A stretch of DNA of 64,000 bases from Hymenobacter telluris (GCF_017313265.1 NZ_JAFLQZ010000007.1:1-64000); one strand, 5' to 3'; positions 19,406 through 29,097 are shown, numbered from the stretch's first letter. Numbers and translations: made by a program. The notes: generated by a model not told the origin, from the sequence alone.

Positions 19406-20905
19406 ATGAAAAAAACACTTTTCCTTGCTATATCCGCTTTAGCACTAACTACATCCTGCGTCGATTCGCTGGATGACTACAACGTAGACCCAAAGCGGGC
19501 AGCTGTAGGGACGGCTCCAGGTACTACGTTCATTTCGAACGCTCAGCGCAATCTGGTACGCACCATCAACAGCGCCAATACCAATCTGAACCCATTTCGC
19601 TTTTATGTTCAGTATTGGGCTGCCACCGATTATCCTACGGAAAGTCGGTACGATATCAACACTCGTAACATCAACGGCCTTTACTGGAACGCTTTGTATC
19701 GAGATGTTATTCGTGACCTGCGGGAAGCAAAAACCACTATTCAGGCAAACGCAGATTTAACTGCTGATGTCAAAGCCAATCAACTGGCCTGTGCTGAAGT
19801 ACTGGAAATTTATGCCTGGACTACCCTGGTAGAAATTTTTGGCGACATTCCTTACAGTCAAGCTCTGGATATTAACAAGCCGCTCCCTTCATACGATAAG
19901 CAGGACGTTATTTACAATGACCTGATTACTCGTCTGGATGCTGTAATTGCACAGTTCAAGCCAAATGCAGATTTAGGAGACGTTAACTTTGACCTGATTA
20001 ACGGTGGTAATGTTGGCCTATGGATCAAGTTTGCTAATTCGATGAAATTACGGATGGCACTTACTATTGCTGACGTTAATAATGCTAAAGCCAGTACGAT
20101 GGCAGTAGCGACTGTAGGCAAAGTTCTTGCATCTAACACCGAGAACATCGATCTGCAATTTGACGGCACATTCCCAAACACGAATCCTTTATTTGAGGAC
20201 TTAGTAAGGAGCGGTCGTAGAGATTTTGTTGGCGCTAACGTTTTTGTTGACCGCCTGAAAGGAACGGCCGGGCCAGTACAAGGCTTTGTTGATCCTCGAC
20301 TGGATGATTACTTCAATACGGGCGTGTCTTCTGGGGTCTACGCCGGTGGCATTCCTGGTTCAACGAACAATAAAAACACCAATTCTGAGCCTAGCGAAGA
20401 ACTGCGGCAGCAAAATTTGCCGGGTGTAGTTATGTCGTATGCACAAGTGGAGTTCATGTTGGCTGAAGCAGCTGCTCGTGGCTATGCTGTAGGTGGTACT
20501 GCTGAGTCGCATTACAATGCGGCTATCACTGCATCTATTTTGGAGTGGGCCAGCTATCCATCACCAGATAACACACCCGCTGACATTGTAAATGCTGCCA
20601 CCGAAGCGCAGAACTACCTAGCTCAGCCAGGGGTGGCATACGCAACGGCGCCTGGTGATTTCCGTCAAAAGATAGGATATCAGAAATGGCTTGCCTTGTA
20701 CAATCAACCCACTGAAGCATTCAAAGAATGGCGCAGACTTGACGCTCCAACTTTGACACGCGCTACACGTTCGATCAGCGAAATACCACGTCGTTTTGTG
20801 TATCCGATTGCCGAGCAAAACGTGAATGGTACCAACTATGCCAATGCAGCTGCTTCTGTTGGCGGTGACGTTGTGACCACCAAGCTGTTCTGGGATGTTC
20901 GCTAA
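19406..20905 (+). CDS. SusD-like_2 outer-membrane nutrient-binding lipoprotein (pair 4)
   Basis: A 499-residue lipoprotein with signal peptide and lipobox TTSC (Cys about residue 18), then LDDYNVDPKRA in place of the usual DVNPN. C-terminal features typical of the family are AFKEWRRLD, RRFVYPIAEQ and the terminal KLFWDVR. Partner of the immediately upstream SusC. Unlike many polysaccharide-utilisation loci, no ECF sigma/anti-sigma pair, hybrid sensor or hydrolase follows. Confidence 0.93.
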   Translation: MKKTLFLAISALALTTSCVDSLDDYNVDPKRAAVGTAPGTTFISNAQRNLVRTINSANTNLNPFRFYVQYWAATDYPTESRYDINTRNINGLYWNALYRDVIRDLREAKTTIQANADLTADVKANQLACAEVLEIYAWTTLVEIFGDIPYSQALDINKPLPSYDKQDVIYNDLITRLDAVIAQFKPNADLGDVNFDLINGGNVGLWIKFANSMKLRMALTIADVNNAKASTMAVATVGKVLASNTENIDLQFDGTFPNTNPLFEDLVRSGRRDFVGANVFVDRLKGTAGPVQGFVDPRLDDYFNTGVSSGVYAGGIPGSTNNKNTNSEPSEELRQQNLPGVVMSYAQVEFMLAEAAARGYAVGGTAESHYNAAITASILEWASYPSPDNTPADIVNAATEAQNYLAQPGVAYATAPGDFRQKIGYQKWLALYNQPTEAFKEWRRLDAPTLTRATRSISEIPRRFVYPIAEQNVNGTNYANAAASVGGDVVTTKLFWDVR

Positions 20906-20919
20906 GTGAATCCATCAGT

Positions 20920-20965
20920 TCCAATGAAAAAGGGCTGCCCAGTAGGGCAGCCCTTTTTCATTGGA
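20920..20965. terminator. Bidirectional terminator between susD pair 4 and prfB
   Basis: A perfect 21-bp palindrome (arms 20920-20940 and 20945-20965) with a 4-nt loop AGTA. The core AGGGCTGCCC has A- and T-tracts on its two sides. It serves the convergent susD (plus) and prfB (minus). Confidence 0.94.
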
Positions 20966-20990
20966 GTATTGCGTCTGAGGTAAAGAAACC

Positions 20991-22068
20991 TTAACTCTGC
21001 ATCAAGAATCCCTTAATGTATTCGTCTAAGTCGCCATCCAGCACGTTTTGCACGTCGGTGCGCTCAATGCCGGTGCGGAGGTCTTTAACGAGCTTGTAGG
21101 GGTGGAGCACGTAGTTTCGGATTTGGGAGCCGAAGTCGATACGCTTCTTGTTAGCCTCAACTTTGTCCCGCTCGGCGTGGCGCTTGTCCATCTCAATTTG
21201 GTAGAGGCGGGACTTAAGCATCCGGAGCGCGTGCTCCTTGTTCATGAGTTGACTCCGCTCAATCTGTACGGCGATGATGATGCCTGACGGTGCGTGCGTG
21301 AGGCGTACGGCGGTTTCTACTTTGTTCACGTTTTGGCCGCCCGCACCACCAGCTCGAAAGGTGTCCCACGAAATATCAGCGGGGTTAATTTCGATGTTGA
21401 TGGTATCGTCGATGACGGGATAGGCGAATACGGAAGCAAACGAAGTGTGGCGCCGGCCGCTGCTGTCGAACGGTGACATGCGCACCAAGCGGTGGACGCC
21501 GATTTCGCTCTTTAAGTAGCCGTAAGCGAAGTCACCGTCTATTTCCAACGAAGCAGACTTGATACCGGCACCTTCGCCAGGTTGGTAGCTGATTTGGCGG
21601 ACACCGAAACCGTGGCTCTCGGCCCACATGATGTACATCCGCATCAGCATCTCAGCCCAGTCCTGGCTTTCGGTGCCACCCGCCCCAGGGTTGATGTCGA
21701 TGATAGCAGAAAGCTGGTCTTCTTCATCAGAGAGCATACGCTTAAACTCCAACTGTTCCACCTTTTTGATGGTGGCTTCGTAATCAGCCTGCATTTCTGT
21801 CTCTGGAACGTCGCCCTCGCGGTAGAAGTCAAACAGGACTTCGGTATCGGCTAGCGCTTGCTGAACCGCTTCGTAATCGTCAGTCCAGGTTTTTACGGCT
21901 TTGATTTCGCGTAGGGTAGATTCGGCTTTTTTGGAGTCGTCCCAAAAGCCGGGAGCGGTGGTTTGTGCTTCGGCGGCTACTACTTCAGCTTTGCGGTTAT
22001 CGTAGTCAAAGATACCTCCTCAGGGCCTCAACGCGGCCCTTCAATTCCTTCACCTGGTCTTGGGTCAT
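20991..22068 (-). CDS. prfB: Peptide chain release factor 2, with programmed +1 frameshift
   Basis: RF2 recognises UGA and UAA stop codons and triggers peptide release. The gene is in two frames: 20 codons from the ATG at 22068, an in-frame UGA at codon 21 (22008-22006), then a +1 shift into a 338-codon frame ending at 20991, for about 358 residues in total. The shift site is AGGAGG-TAT-CTT-TGA-C: a Shine-Dalgarno-like stimulator 3 nt before the slippery CTT. This is the classical RF2 autoregulation site. Downstream, SPF (in [14 protein letters not shown]) is the RF2 stop-codon recognition tripeptide and GGQ ([10 protein letters not shown]) the catalytic motif. A gene call from the internal ATG at 21794 misses the N-terminal domain. 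Confidence 0.97.
22006..22020 (-). promoter_or_regulatory. RF2 programmed frameshift site
   Basis: On the minus strand this reads AGGAGGTATCTTTGA. The purine-rich AGGAGG pairs with the 16S anti-Shine-Dalgarno; ribosomes paused at the UGA when RF2 is scarce slip from CUU to UUU. It decides the real start of prfB. It is notable because neighbouring genes here show little use of Shine-Dalgarno sequences for initiation. Confidence 0.95.
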
Positions 22069-22102
22069 CGGGAATATATATGCGTGAATGAAAAATGGGA
22101 AA

Positions 22103-22110
22103 CAAAGGTA
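22103..22110 (-). promoter_or_regulatory. -7 promoter element of prfB
   Basis: The minus strand reads TACCTTTG, a perfect TAnnTTTG match, 35 nt before the prfB ATG. It lies between the ilvE terminator and prfB, so prfB has its own promoter. Confidence 0.65.
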
Positions 22111-22138
22111 GCTGGAATAGTGTGCCAACTGATATGAA

Positions 22139-22204
22139 AAGCCCTCCCCACGATTACGGGGGCAAGTTCTCACGGAACTGCACGCGTAATCGTGGGGAGG
22201 GCTT
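22139..22204 (-). terminator. Terminator of ilvE
   Basis: A 20-bp perfect stem (22139-22158 with 22185-22204; core CCCTCCCCACGATTACG) enclosing a smaller AGTTC/GAACT stem. On the minus strand the stem ends GGGCTTTTC. It lies just after the ilvE stop. Confidence 0.85.
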
Positions 22205-22219
22205 GGGAGGCAGTACTGC

Positions 22220-23284
22220 CTATACGGCTACCATCCAGCCGTGGGTGTCGGGAGTCTGGCGAGTACGGATGGCGTGTAGCGCGGCGCTGGCGCGACTAGA
22301 GAAACTGTCCGGCTTAGGAGCAGGAAGCTCGTGGTCATGGCCCTGGTAGCCTATTACGGCAATGGGCGCAATAGTAGCAGCAGTGCCTACCCCGAATGCT
22401 TCTTCTAATCTACCATCGGCAAGAGCTTGCATCAATTCCACCGCCGATACTTTACGCTCCTCCACGGTCATGCCCCAGTCGCGGGCCAGTTGGAGGACGC
22501 TGCGGCGCGTAACTCCATCAAGGATGGAAGTGCTGAGCGCAGGCGTTATCACCTTGCCATCGATAACGAAGATGGCGTTCATCGTGCCCGACTCTTCTAC
22601 ATAGCGGTGCTCGGAAGCGTCGGTCCAGATAAGTTGGTTGTAGCCTTCCGACTGGGCCAGCTTGGTGGGGTACATGGCGGCGCCGTAGTTGCCTGCGTTT
22701 TTGGCGTAGCCAGCACCTCCTTCTGCCGAGCGCACGTAGCGCTCCTCGAAACGCACGCGGAGCGGCTTGTTGTAGTAGAGGCCAACTGGGCAAGTGAAAA
22801 TGACAAGCTTATACGTGTCAGATGGCCGCACTCCAATAAAGCCGTCGGTGGCAAACATGTACGGGCGGATGTAAAGCGCACTGCCCGGCGAGTCGGGAAC
22901 CCAGGCGCTATCCAAACGAATCAGCTGGCTCAGGCCCTGCATGAACAGTTCTTCGGGTACCAAAGGCATGCACATCCGTTCGGCAGAAGCGTTCAGACGC
23001 CGCAGGTTATCATAAGGACGGAAAAGAGAGATTTCACCGTTAGAGTTCTTGTAGGCTTTCATGCCCTCGAAAATGGCCTGCCCATAATGCAAAGCCGAGT
23101 TGGCTGGGCTAACGGATATGTCGCCGTAAGGCAAAATTTGCGCATCCTGCCACTCCCCGTCGCGGTAGTCCACCACAAACATGTGGTCGGAGAAAGTTTT
23201 GCCGAACTCAAGGCGTTCGGGGTCCAGGTGAGTCAGGCGAGAAGCCGTGGTTTGCTGGGTCCGGATAGTGAGGGTGTCGAGCAT
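22220..23284 (-). CDS. ilvE: Branched-chain amino acid aminotransferase
   Basis: Cytosolic PLP enzyme (fold class IV) that catalyses the last step of Leu, Ile and Val synthesis and the first step of their breakdown. 354 residues from the ATG at 23284. The frame stays open to 23413, but that extension would overlap the end of the upstream adenosyltransferase and adds no conserved sequence. The PLP-binding lysine lies in GAGYAKNAGNYGAA. EESGTMNAIFV and the N-terminal FEGMKAYKN block are typical of the BCAT family. It has its own terminator downstream and lies 110 nt after the cobalamin adenosyltransferase gene. Confidence 0.94.
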   Translation of the reverse strand: MLDTLTIRTQQTTASRLTHLDPERLEFGKTFSDHMFVVDYRDGEWQDAQILPYGDISVSPANSALHYGQAIFEGMKAYKNSNGEISLFRPYDNLRRLNASAERMCMPLVPEELFMQGLSQLIRLDSAWVPDSPGSALYIRPYMFATDGFIGVRPSDTYKLVIFTCPVGLYYNKPLRVRFEERYVRSAEGGAGYAKNAGNYGAAMYPTKLAQSEGYNQLIWTDASEHRYVEESGTMNAIFVIDGKVITPALSTSILDGVTRRSVLQLARDWGMTVEERKVSAVELMQALADGRLEEAFGVGTAATIAPIAVIGYQGHDHELPAPKPDSFSSRASAALHAIRTRQTPDTHGWMVAV

Positions 23285-23394
23285 GAAGAAAGCGTGAAAA
23301 GGGAAGATGGGGAATTTAGGGGCGGGTAGGAGCGAGGTGTGCGCCGTTGCGCACTCAATGAAACGGATAAAGCTAGTATAGAGGTTCTGAAAGC

Positions 23395-23943
23395 CTACAT
23401 GCGCGGCTTCCAAGCAACTTCTTCGGCCCCTAGGTCGTGGGCCATTTGGCGGCTGAGCACAAACAGGTAGTCAGATAAGCGGTTCAGGTACATCACCACT
23501 AAGTCGGCCACAAAGGAGTCTTCGCGCAAGTGGATGACCAAACGCTCAGCCCGGCGGCACACGCAGCGCGCTACGTGGGCGAAGGATACCGACTGATGCC
23601 CACCAGGCAGCACGAATACCCGCAACTCAGGCAATTGCACGTTCATGCGGTCCATTTCCTCTTCTAGCAGCGTAACGTCGGCATCATGCAAGTCTGGTAT
23701 TTTCATTTTCGACTTCTCGGGGTCGGAAGCCAGGGAAGCCCCGATAGTGAACAACCGGTCCTGAATTTCCTTGAGTAAGTCGCGCCGGCTGGCATTCACG
23801 TCTTGGTCGCGCAGCAGCCCAATGTAGGAATTCAGCTCGTCGACGGTACCGTAGCAGTCGATGCGCAGGCTGGATTTAGGCACGCGCGTACCTCCGATGA
23901 GGGAGGTCAGGCCTTTGTCGCCGGTTTTGGTGTAAATCTTCAT
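23395..23943 (-). CDS. Cob(I)alamin adenosyltransferase, PduO type
   Basis: A 182-residue ATP:cob(I)yrinic acid/cobalamin adenosyltransferase that makes coenzyme B12 (adenosylcobalamin) from cob(I)alamin and ATP in the cytosol. The start MKIYTKTGDKG is the PduO-type ATP-binding P-loop-like motif. The C-terminal half has the conserved arginine-rich helix (VARCVCRRAERL) and LNRLSDYLFVLSR, including the Asn-Arg-Leu-Ser-Asp stretch near the active site. No B12-dependent enzyme is nearby. It is flanked upstream by a terminator-like hairpin (24017-24063). Confidence 0.94.
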   Translation of the reverse strand: MKIYTKTGDKGLTSLIGGTRVPKSSLRIDCYGTVDELNSYIGLLRDQDVNASRRDLLKEIQDRLFTIGASLASDPEKSKMKIPDLHDADVTLLEEEMDRMNVQLPELRVFVLPGGHQSVSFAHVARCVCRRAERLVIHLREDSFVADLVVMYLNRLSDYLFVLSRQMAHDLGAEEVAWKPRM

Positions 23944-24016
23944 GAAAAGCGAAATGGCACCACTGCCACTGGTGGAACGCTACGATTCACCCTAGAACCG
24001 CGGGCTGAAAATGAAA

Positions 24017-24063
24017 CGTCATCTGGCACAACGGAAGAGGTCCTTCGCAAGCGCCAGATGACG
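24017..24063. terminator. Hairpin downstream of the ABC ATPase gene
   Basis: An 11-bp stem CGTCATCTGGC / GCCAGATGACG (24017-24027, 24053-24063) enclosing a smaller GGAAG/CTTCG-type stem. No strong T-run follows. It probably separates the ABC ATPase from the adenosyltransferase gene on the minus strand. Confidence 0.55.
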
Positions 24064-24090
24064 AGGGGTACTGCTTGAACACGCAACGCG

Positions 24091-24819
24091 CTACAGGTGT
24101 TTGCTGGCTTGCTCGTGGTGGGTGGCTACGTCGGTGTTTTCCTGGTCGGTTTCCACAAGCCCGTCGCGCAGGCGCACAATACGGTGGGCGTAGCGGGCAA
24201 TGTCTTCTTCGTGCGTTACCATAATGATGGTGTTGCCTTTCGCATACAAGGCCTCAAACAAATCCATGATTTCGTAGCTGGTCTTGGTATCGAGGTTACC
24301 AGTTGGTTCGTCGGCCAGGATAATGCTGGGGTCGTTGACAAGGGCGCGGGCAATGGCTACGCGCTGCCGCTGACCACCCGATAGTTCGTTGGGGCGGTGC
24401 TTGGCGCGGGTATCAAGACCCACGCTGCGCAGGGCCTGCATGGCTTTCTCTTCCCGGTCGGATTTGTTGTAGCCCGCGTAGATGAGTGGCAGGGCCACAT
24501 TATCCAAGGAAGTAGCGCGCGGCAGCAGGTTAAACGTCTGGAATACGAACCCTATTTCGCGGTTGCGCACATCCGCCAACTGGTTGTCGGTCATGCGGCT
24601 CACGTCCTTACCGTTCAGGATATAGTTACCGGTGGTGGGGGTGTCTAGACAGCCTACTATGTTCATGAGGGTACTTTTGCCGGAGCCCGAAGGACCCATA
24701 AAGGCAACGTACTCACCACGCTGAATAGTAATAGTGACAGAGCGCAACGCATGGATTTCCTCGGTACCCATGCGGTACATCTTCGAGATGTCGTGGGTTT
24801 CGATAACGGGGTGCAGCAT
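24091..24819 (-). CDS. ABC transporter ATP-binding protein, MacB/LolD-like
   Basis: A 242-residue ATPase of the MacB/LolD/FtsE-like group that powers transport or extraction of lipoproteins, antibiotics or signals across the envelope. It has Walker [11 protein letters not shown]-loop [12 protein letters not shown], signature [15 protein letters not shown], Walker [13 protein letters not shown] and H-loop VTHEED. The LDTKTS segment after Walker B is characteristic of this subgroup. No permease gene is adjacent, so its membrane partner must be encoded elsewhere or be the unusual membrane protein immediately upstream (11-nt gap), which lacks MacB/FtsX features. Confidence 0.93.
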   Translation of the reverse strand: MLHPVIETHDISKMYRMGTEEIHALRSVTITIQRGEYVAFMGPSGSGKSTLMNIVGCLDTPTTGNYILNGKDVSRMTDNQLADVRNREIGFVFQTFNLLPRATSLDNVALPLIYAGYNKSDREEKAMQALRSVGLDTRAKHRPNELSGGQRQRVAIARALVNDPSIILADEPTGNLDTKTSYEIMDLFEALYAKGNTIIMVTHEEDIARYAHRIVRLRDGLVETDQENTDVATHHEQASKHL

Positions 24820-24830
24820 AGCCGGCTGGG

Positions 24831-27800
24831 TTAGTTCCAGGGGGCGACCACCGAGTCTTGAGTTGTACGGTGGGCGAGATATATTGTACGAAAGGTAGCG
24901 TATTCGGCCGGGGAAAGCAATACACGCAGTTTCTCCAACGAATTGGCTGCATATTCAGTCAGCCCGGCAGGAACGGATGCAAGGGTATATGCCTTCAATA
25001 GCGCAATAGACTCTGGGTTGTACTCCAAGGCTGCTTGCAACGTGCTATACGCTGTCAAATACTCCTTCTGGCTGGTGTAAAATTCGGCAGCGGCCAACAG
25101 ACCCGGCTCCAAGAAAGGGGCCTCGCGCACCAACTGCTGATACAATTGGGTGGCTTGCTTGGACTGCTTTCGACTGGCGGCTAATGCTGCCTTCAAGTAC
25201 AAGCGGTTGGGCTGGTCAAGAGGCAAGAAAATGGCCGAATCGAGCAACGTGGCCAGTTTTTGCAAGGAAGCCGGAGTACGTGACGCCAACAGCGCCTGCC
25301 CATACACCACGTTGCGCTCCGAGGCCAGCGCGGCATTTTTAGCGCGTAGTGGGTGCGCCTGCAAAACGCTGGCTACATCGGGAGTGCGGAAGCGCACCGC
25401 TCGTTGGGCCTGCGCTACCAGCGCAACATCGTGGGCTACTGGCAGGCGCATTTTCTCGATGAAGTTGCCATACCAGCTATAGCCATTCATAGATGCTGGC
25501 CCGAAGTCTTCCTGACCCCGCAAGACATAGAATTGCGCCTGAACAGAATCGGAGGCGGTACGGAAATCATCTGGAAACTTGAGCGTGAGTACCCGCTGGA
25601 GCTGCCGGGCCGGCCGGACTAAGGCGGTGTCAGCATCTTGAATAATACTGGCCGTAACCGTGCGGGCCGAATCTAATTGTTGGTTGAGGGCCAATGCGTA
25701 GGCGCGGTTCAGGCGGGCTTCGGGGTAGCCATTGCGGGCGGCATCATGGAGAGTGGCCGCCGCCGCAAGATAAGTGCGCTGCCGAAGCTGCCACAAACCG
25801 CGCACGTTGAGGTAGTAGGCGGCACTGGGGGTGGCCCCGGCGGTTAGGGGAGCCAGAGTGGCATAGGCAGGCACAGGCCGGCCACCGTAATGCTGAGTGA
25901 GGGCCTTCAAAAACGTAAGCTGCTCGAAATACGAACTGTTATCAGGCTGCTGAATCAGCTTGGTGATGGCCGGTAACAGGCTGGTATCTGGCTGCTGCAC
26001 TTTACGCAACGCTGCATGGTAGAAACGCGCAAACTCAGGTACCGTCAGGGAGGAAGTTGTGTCCGGCACAAACGAAGGCGCCAGCGCCCGAGCATCAGGC
26101 TTGAACTGCGTTAGCACCAAGACGTTGCTTTGCCAAGCGGCATCCGCCAATTGCTTCTGCTTCTCAACGAGTTGCTGCGCCTCACCGAACTGCTTGGTTT
26201 GCAGCAGAAACGCCAGTTGATTGACTTTTACAACGGGGTTGGAAGCAGCGGCGGCTTCGGCCCGATTAAGATACACCGCCACCGAATCGGTGAGGGTGGA
26301 GCGGGTGTACAGCTGAGCGAGGTCGTTGTTGAGGCGGGCACTGGCGGGCTGGTTTTTCAGCCCTTCACGTAAGGTTGCCAACCGGTCAAAGAAATCAGCC
26401 GGCTCGTTGTAGAGAGCCGCTAGCCGCAAAGATATTTTTTCGGAAGGGCGCCGACTAAGGGCCCGCCGCAGGATGTTAATTTCGTTTTGGCGCTGAAGAT
26501 GGTAGCGGTACAGCGCCGCGCGGCCCAAGCTGGCCTTGTGGTTGTGCTCGTCCAGAATGTCGCTCTCAGCGTAATAGCGCTCAGCTAAAAGGGCCAGTGC
26601 GTCGCCGTTAGGAGTTATTTCGCTTTGCAGGCGGGTCAGGTCAGCCAGATTGTTGTAGTAGCCGGCTTGGAGCTGATGCAGCGTTTCGTAGCTGTAGCGG
26701 AATTCCAATGCCGCTAGGCCTGCAATGGTTAGCACGTACACCGCATAAAGCGGCAAACGGCGCGGCTCATACACCACCCGATACACCCGCAGCCGTTGCC
26801 GGATCAGCGGCCCAAAATTGACTAGAACGTACAGCAAAAACGCCGCACCGCTAATGAGTAAGGTAAGCGCCGTGAACTGGCGGGCCGCCAACAATAGCGG
26901 GTCGTTGGCGGTGGCAAAAGCGTAACCCAAAAACCCCGCGGCCAGCGTAACAAACACCAAATACAAGTGTGCCGCCGACCAATACGGCAGAACGTCGCGG
27001 TAGGAGGCAGCCCGCCGCTGGAGCCCTAACCAGCCAATACCCACGGCTGGCAGTAGCAGTACCAACGGGTCGAAGGATACGCCCGGCAAAATCAGGAGCT
27101 GGCTACCGTTCCAGAGGTACATGGCCAGTGTGCCCAGGTACAGCACGCTGGAAGCCACAAATGGCAAGAGCCCAAAACGGCTGTTGGGGTTTTCTGCCTG
27201 GGTATTGAACCAAAGCAGACCCTGAATATTCTCGAACCCGACCCAAAGAACCAACAGGCCCGCAATAGCCGCGCCGCTCAGCGTGGCAAAGCTGGTAAGG
27301 TGCAGGGCAGTTTCGTCGGGAGAGAAGGTGGAACGGAACACCAGCAGGGCACTCAGGCCGGCTACCAGCACCGCAAAACCCAACAAGCGCTGCCCGAGTG
27401 AGGCTTCCGTGCGAAAGGCGTGAAAAACGTAAGCTGTTCCGCCCAGCAGTACCAGCGCCAGAATCAGAAAATACTGCTCCTGCACTTTGAAAACGCCCAA
27501 CAAGTCGGCATTCAACGACATCAGCAGGAAAATCACGCCGGCCATGCCCGCCACAAAAGCCGGCCGCTCTAGCGTGCTAACCACTGCCAGAAATACCACC
27601 AGCATGCTCGCCAGCAAGCCCAGCAGTACCCAGGCTGCTTCTGGTTGCACGTAAGGGCCCACCATGTCGTGGGTTTGGGTGAGCAGGTAGCTGTTTACGC
27701 GAATTGGTAGCTCGGCCAAGCCAACCCGCACCGTGGTCAGTACAGTAGGCACAGGCTTGAGGTGCGACACCACCTGTACGGGCAGCGTGGCATCGTCGCC

Positions 27801-27908
27801 GGTGAAATACTGGTAGATAGCCAGCAGAATGGCGCCGCCAGCTATTAGCAGCAGCGTTAATAACAGCGGATTGCGCCAAGCAGCGCGGGACGTAGATGGA
27901 ATGGGCAC
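24831..27908 (-). CDS. Large multi-pass membrane protein with C-terminal TPR-like repeats, function unknown
   Basis: 1025 residues. The first ~420 hold about ten predicted hydrophobic spans (for example [18 protein letters not shown] at the start, and the region near [11 protein letters not shown]). The remaining ~600 are Ala/Leu/Gln-rich helices typical of tetratricopeptide-like repeats (such as [40 protein letters not shown]). Membrane-anchored TPR proteins usually act as scaffolds for envelope complexes; no catalytic motif is seen. Operon context: 6 nt after gatC and 11 nt before the ABC ATPase. I do not recognise a named family. Confidence 0.8.
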   Translation of the reverse strand: MPIPSTSRAAWRNPLLLTLLLIAGGAILLAIYQYFTGDDATLPVQVVSHLKPVPTVLTTVRVGLAELPIRVNSYLLTQTHDMVGPYVQPEAAWVLLGLLASMLVVFLAVVSTLERPAFVAGMAGVIFLLMSLNADLLGVFKVQEQYFLILALVLLGGTAYVFHAFRTEASLGQRLLGFAVLVAGLSALLVFRSTFSPDETALHLTSFATLSGAAIAGLLVLWVGFENIQGLLWFNTQAENPNSRFGLLPFVASSVLYLGTLAMYLWNGSQLLILPGVSFDPLVLLLPAVGIGWLGLQRRAASYRDVLPYWSAAHLYLVFVTLAAGFLGYAFATANDPLLLAARQFTALTLLISGAAFLLYVLVNFGPLIRQRLRVYRVVYEPRRLPLYAVYVLTIAGLAALEFRYSYETLHQLQAGYYNNLADLTRLQSEITPNGDALALLAERYYAESDILDEHNHKASLGRAALYRYHLQRQNEINILRRALSRRPSEKISLRLAALYNEPADFFDRLATLREGLKNQPASARLNNDLAQLYTRSTLTDSVAVYLNRAEAAAASNPVVKVNQLAFLLQTKQFGEAQQLVEKQKQLADAAWQSNVLVLTQFKPDARALAPSFVPDTTSSLTVPEFARFYHAALRKVQQPDTSLLPAITKLIQQPDNSSYFEQLTFLKALTQHYGGRPVPAYATLAPLTAGATPSAAYYLNVRGLWQLRQRTYLAAAATLHDAARNGYPEARLNRAYALALNQQLDSARTVTASIIQDADTALVRPARQLQRVLTLKFPDDFRTASDSVQAQFYVLRGQEDFGPASMNGYSWYGNFIEKMRLPVAHDVALVAQAQRAVRFRTPDVASVLQAHPLRAKNAALASERNVVYGQALLASRTPASLQKLATLLDSAIFLPLDQPNRLYLKAALAASRKQSKQATQLYQQLVREAPFLEPGLLAAAEFYTSQKEYLTAYSTLQAALEYNPESIALLKAYTLASVPAGLTEYAANSLEKLRVLLSPAEYATFRTIYLAHRTTQDSVVAPWN

Positions 27909-27914
27909 CAGTGG

Positions 27915-28202
27915 TTACTCCAGTACTTTAGGCACGCGGAAATAGTCGGAATCTTTGCGGGGCGCATTGCGCAGGCCATCTTGGTGGCTGACCGTGTTCT
28001 GCGCCTCATCCGGGCGCAGCACGTTGATTTCGTGCGACAGGTGCACCAGTGGCTCTACGTTGCTGGTGTCAAGCTGGCGCAGCTGGTCCACCCAGTCCAG
28101 AATTTCGTTGAGGGCGCCCAGCATTTCCTGCTCCTTGGACTCGTTGAGTTCCAAGCGGGAAAGGTGGGCAAGCTGGCGGAGGGTGGCGAGGTCAGTGCTC
28201 AA
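27915..28202 (-). CDS. gatC: Asp-tRNA(Asn)/Glu-tRNA(Gln) amidotransferase subunit C
   Basis: A 95-residue GatC, the small belt subunit that stabilises GatA-GatB. The complex converts Glu-tRNA(Gln) or Asp-tRNA(Asn) to the amidated forms. Conserved features: LATLRQLAHLSRLELNE at the N-terminus, ILDWVDQLRQLDTSNVEPLVH in the middle, LRPDE, and the terminal YFRVPKVLE. Translation starts at a TTG (28202); there is no better ATG. The gene lies 27 nt downstream of plsC and 6 nt upstream of the membrane-TPR gene. Confidence 0.95.
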   Translation of the reverse strand: MSTDLATLRQLAHLSRLELNESKEQEMLGALNEILDWVDQLRQLDTSNVEPLVHLSHEINVLRPDEAQNTVSHQDGLRNAPRKDSDYFRVPKVLE

Positions 28203-28210
28203 GGGGAAGT

Positions 28211-28238
28211 GAAAATTAAGAATTGAAAATTAAGAATT
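28211..28238. repeat. Tandem 14-bp repeat made of four heptamers
   Basis: GAAAATTAAGAATT occurs twice back to back (28211-28224, 28225-28238), i.e. alternating heptamers GAAAATT and AAGAATT. It covers the stop codon of plsC (28230-28232) and the short gap to gatC. Same 7-nt-unit style as the hairpin arrays near 35.1, 36.3, 38.5 and 57.4 kb, but only one arm is present. Confidence 0.85.
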
Positions 28239-29093
28239 GGGTAGCGCAAGCTCAGAAGAGTCCTGGGTGGGCTTACCCGCACTGGGCTTCTGCGCCGGCG
28301 TAGGTACAACGGGCACAGGGCGCCGCCAAGAGCTTGGTGCCGGTAGGCCAGTAGCCTCAGGCCGGAAAGCACTGGCTATGATGGTTTCAACGCGCTGCTT
28401 GAGGGCAGGCGCATCAGCCACGGTCAGGCCAGTAGTAGGAATAGGCTCGTGCAATACGATGTGCAGCGGAGTATAGCGGATGCGTAAACCGCCAACATCG
28501 GGCATGAAGCGGTGGTTCATCGTCATGGTAATAGGCACCACGGGCACCCCAGCCGTAATAGCTAGCTGAAAGGCGCCATCCTTGAACTCCTCTAGCTGCG
28601 CACCTGGGTTTTTGGCAATTGAGCCTTCCGGAAAAATCACTACGGGCCGTCCGGCTTCCAAGGAGCGGCGGGCCTGCACCATCGCGCGGCCCCGGCTCAT
28701 GGGGCTGTCCCGGTCAACAGAAATGTATACCCGCTCGAATATGGGACCCCAGACCGGTACTTTGGTGAGCGAGATTTTGCCCATGATGTTCAGCCAGCCC
28801 GGAATGGCTTTGAACAGCAGCGGAATATCAATGTAGGAACTGTGGTTGGCAACGTACACGCAGGGCTGCCCGGCTGGCAAAGGGTTGTGCTTCTCTACCT
28901 CCACGGGCATACCCCACATCCTGATGAACAGCCGGCTCCAGTTGCGGTTGAGGCTGTGCAGGTGCCGGTGCCACTGCGGGCGCTTGCTCAACGCCAGCTG
29001 CACAGGATACGTCGCCACGAACGGAGCCACAAACCAGAACGTAGCCCAGGTGGTGTAAAGTCGATGACCGATATAGCGCAGAAGGTGCCGCAT
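28230..29093 (-). CDS. plsC: 1-acyl-sn-glycerol-3-phosphate acyltransferase (PlsC family)
   Basis: A 287-residue membrane-associated acyltransferase that acylates lysophosphatidate to phosphatidate in phospholipid synthesis. The catalytic H(X)4D motif is NHSSYID, and the substrate-binding motif is FPEGSIAKN; VPVVPITM follows. An N-terminal hydrophobic stretch (YTTWATFWFVAPFVATYPV) anchors it to the membrane. The last ~45 residues form a Pro/Ser/Thr-rich tail ending inside the 14-bp tandem repeat. The start ATG at 29093 is fixed by a -7 element that ends 4 nt upstream. First gene of an operon with gatC, the membrane-TPR gene and the ABC ATPase. Confidence 0.92.
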   Translation of the reverse strand: MRHLLRYIGHRLYTTWATFWFVAPFVATYPVQLALSKRPQWHRHLHSLNRNWSRLFIRMWGMPVEVEKHNPLPAGQPCVYVANHSSYIDIPLLFKAIPGWLNIMGKISLTKVPVWGPIFERVYISVDRDSPMSRGRAMVQARRSLEAGRPVVIFPEGSIAKNPGAQLEEFKDGAFQLAITAGVPVVPITMTMNHRFMPDVGGLRIRYTPLHIVLHEPIPTTGLTVADAPALKQRVETIIASAFRPEATGLPAPSSWRRPVPVVPTPAQKPSAGKPTQDSSELALPNS

Positions 29094-29097
29094 AGCG

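Noticed and set aside
22427..23329. 300-codon open frame on the plus strand
   Set aside because: It is fully antisense to ilvE, whose protein has intact family motifs; the frame is a GC-driven shadow without recognisable domains.
24831..24952. Frameshift or merger between the ABC ATPase and the membrane-TPR gene
   Set aside because: Both frames end and start cleanly with an 11-nt gap and intact terminal features.
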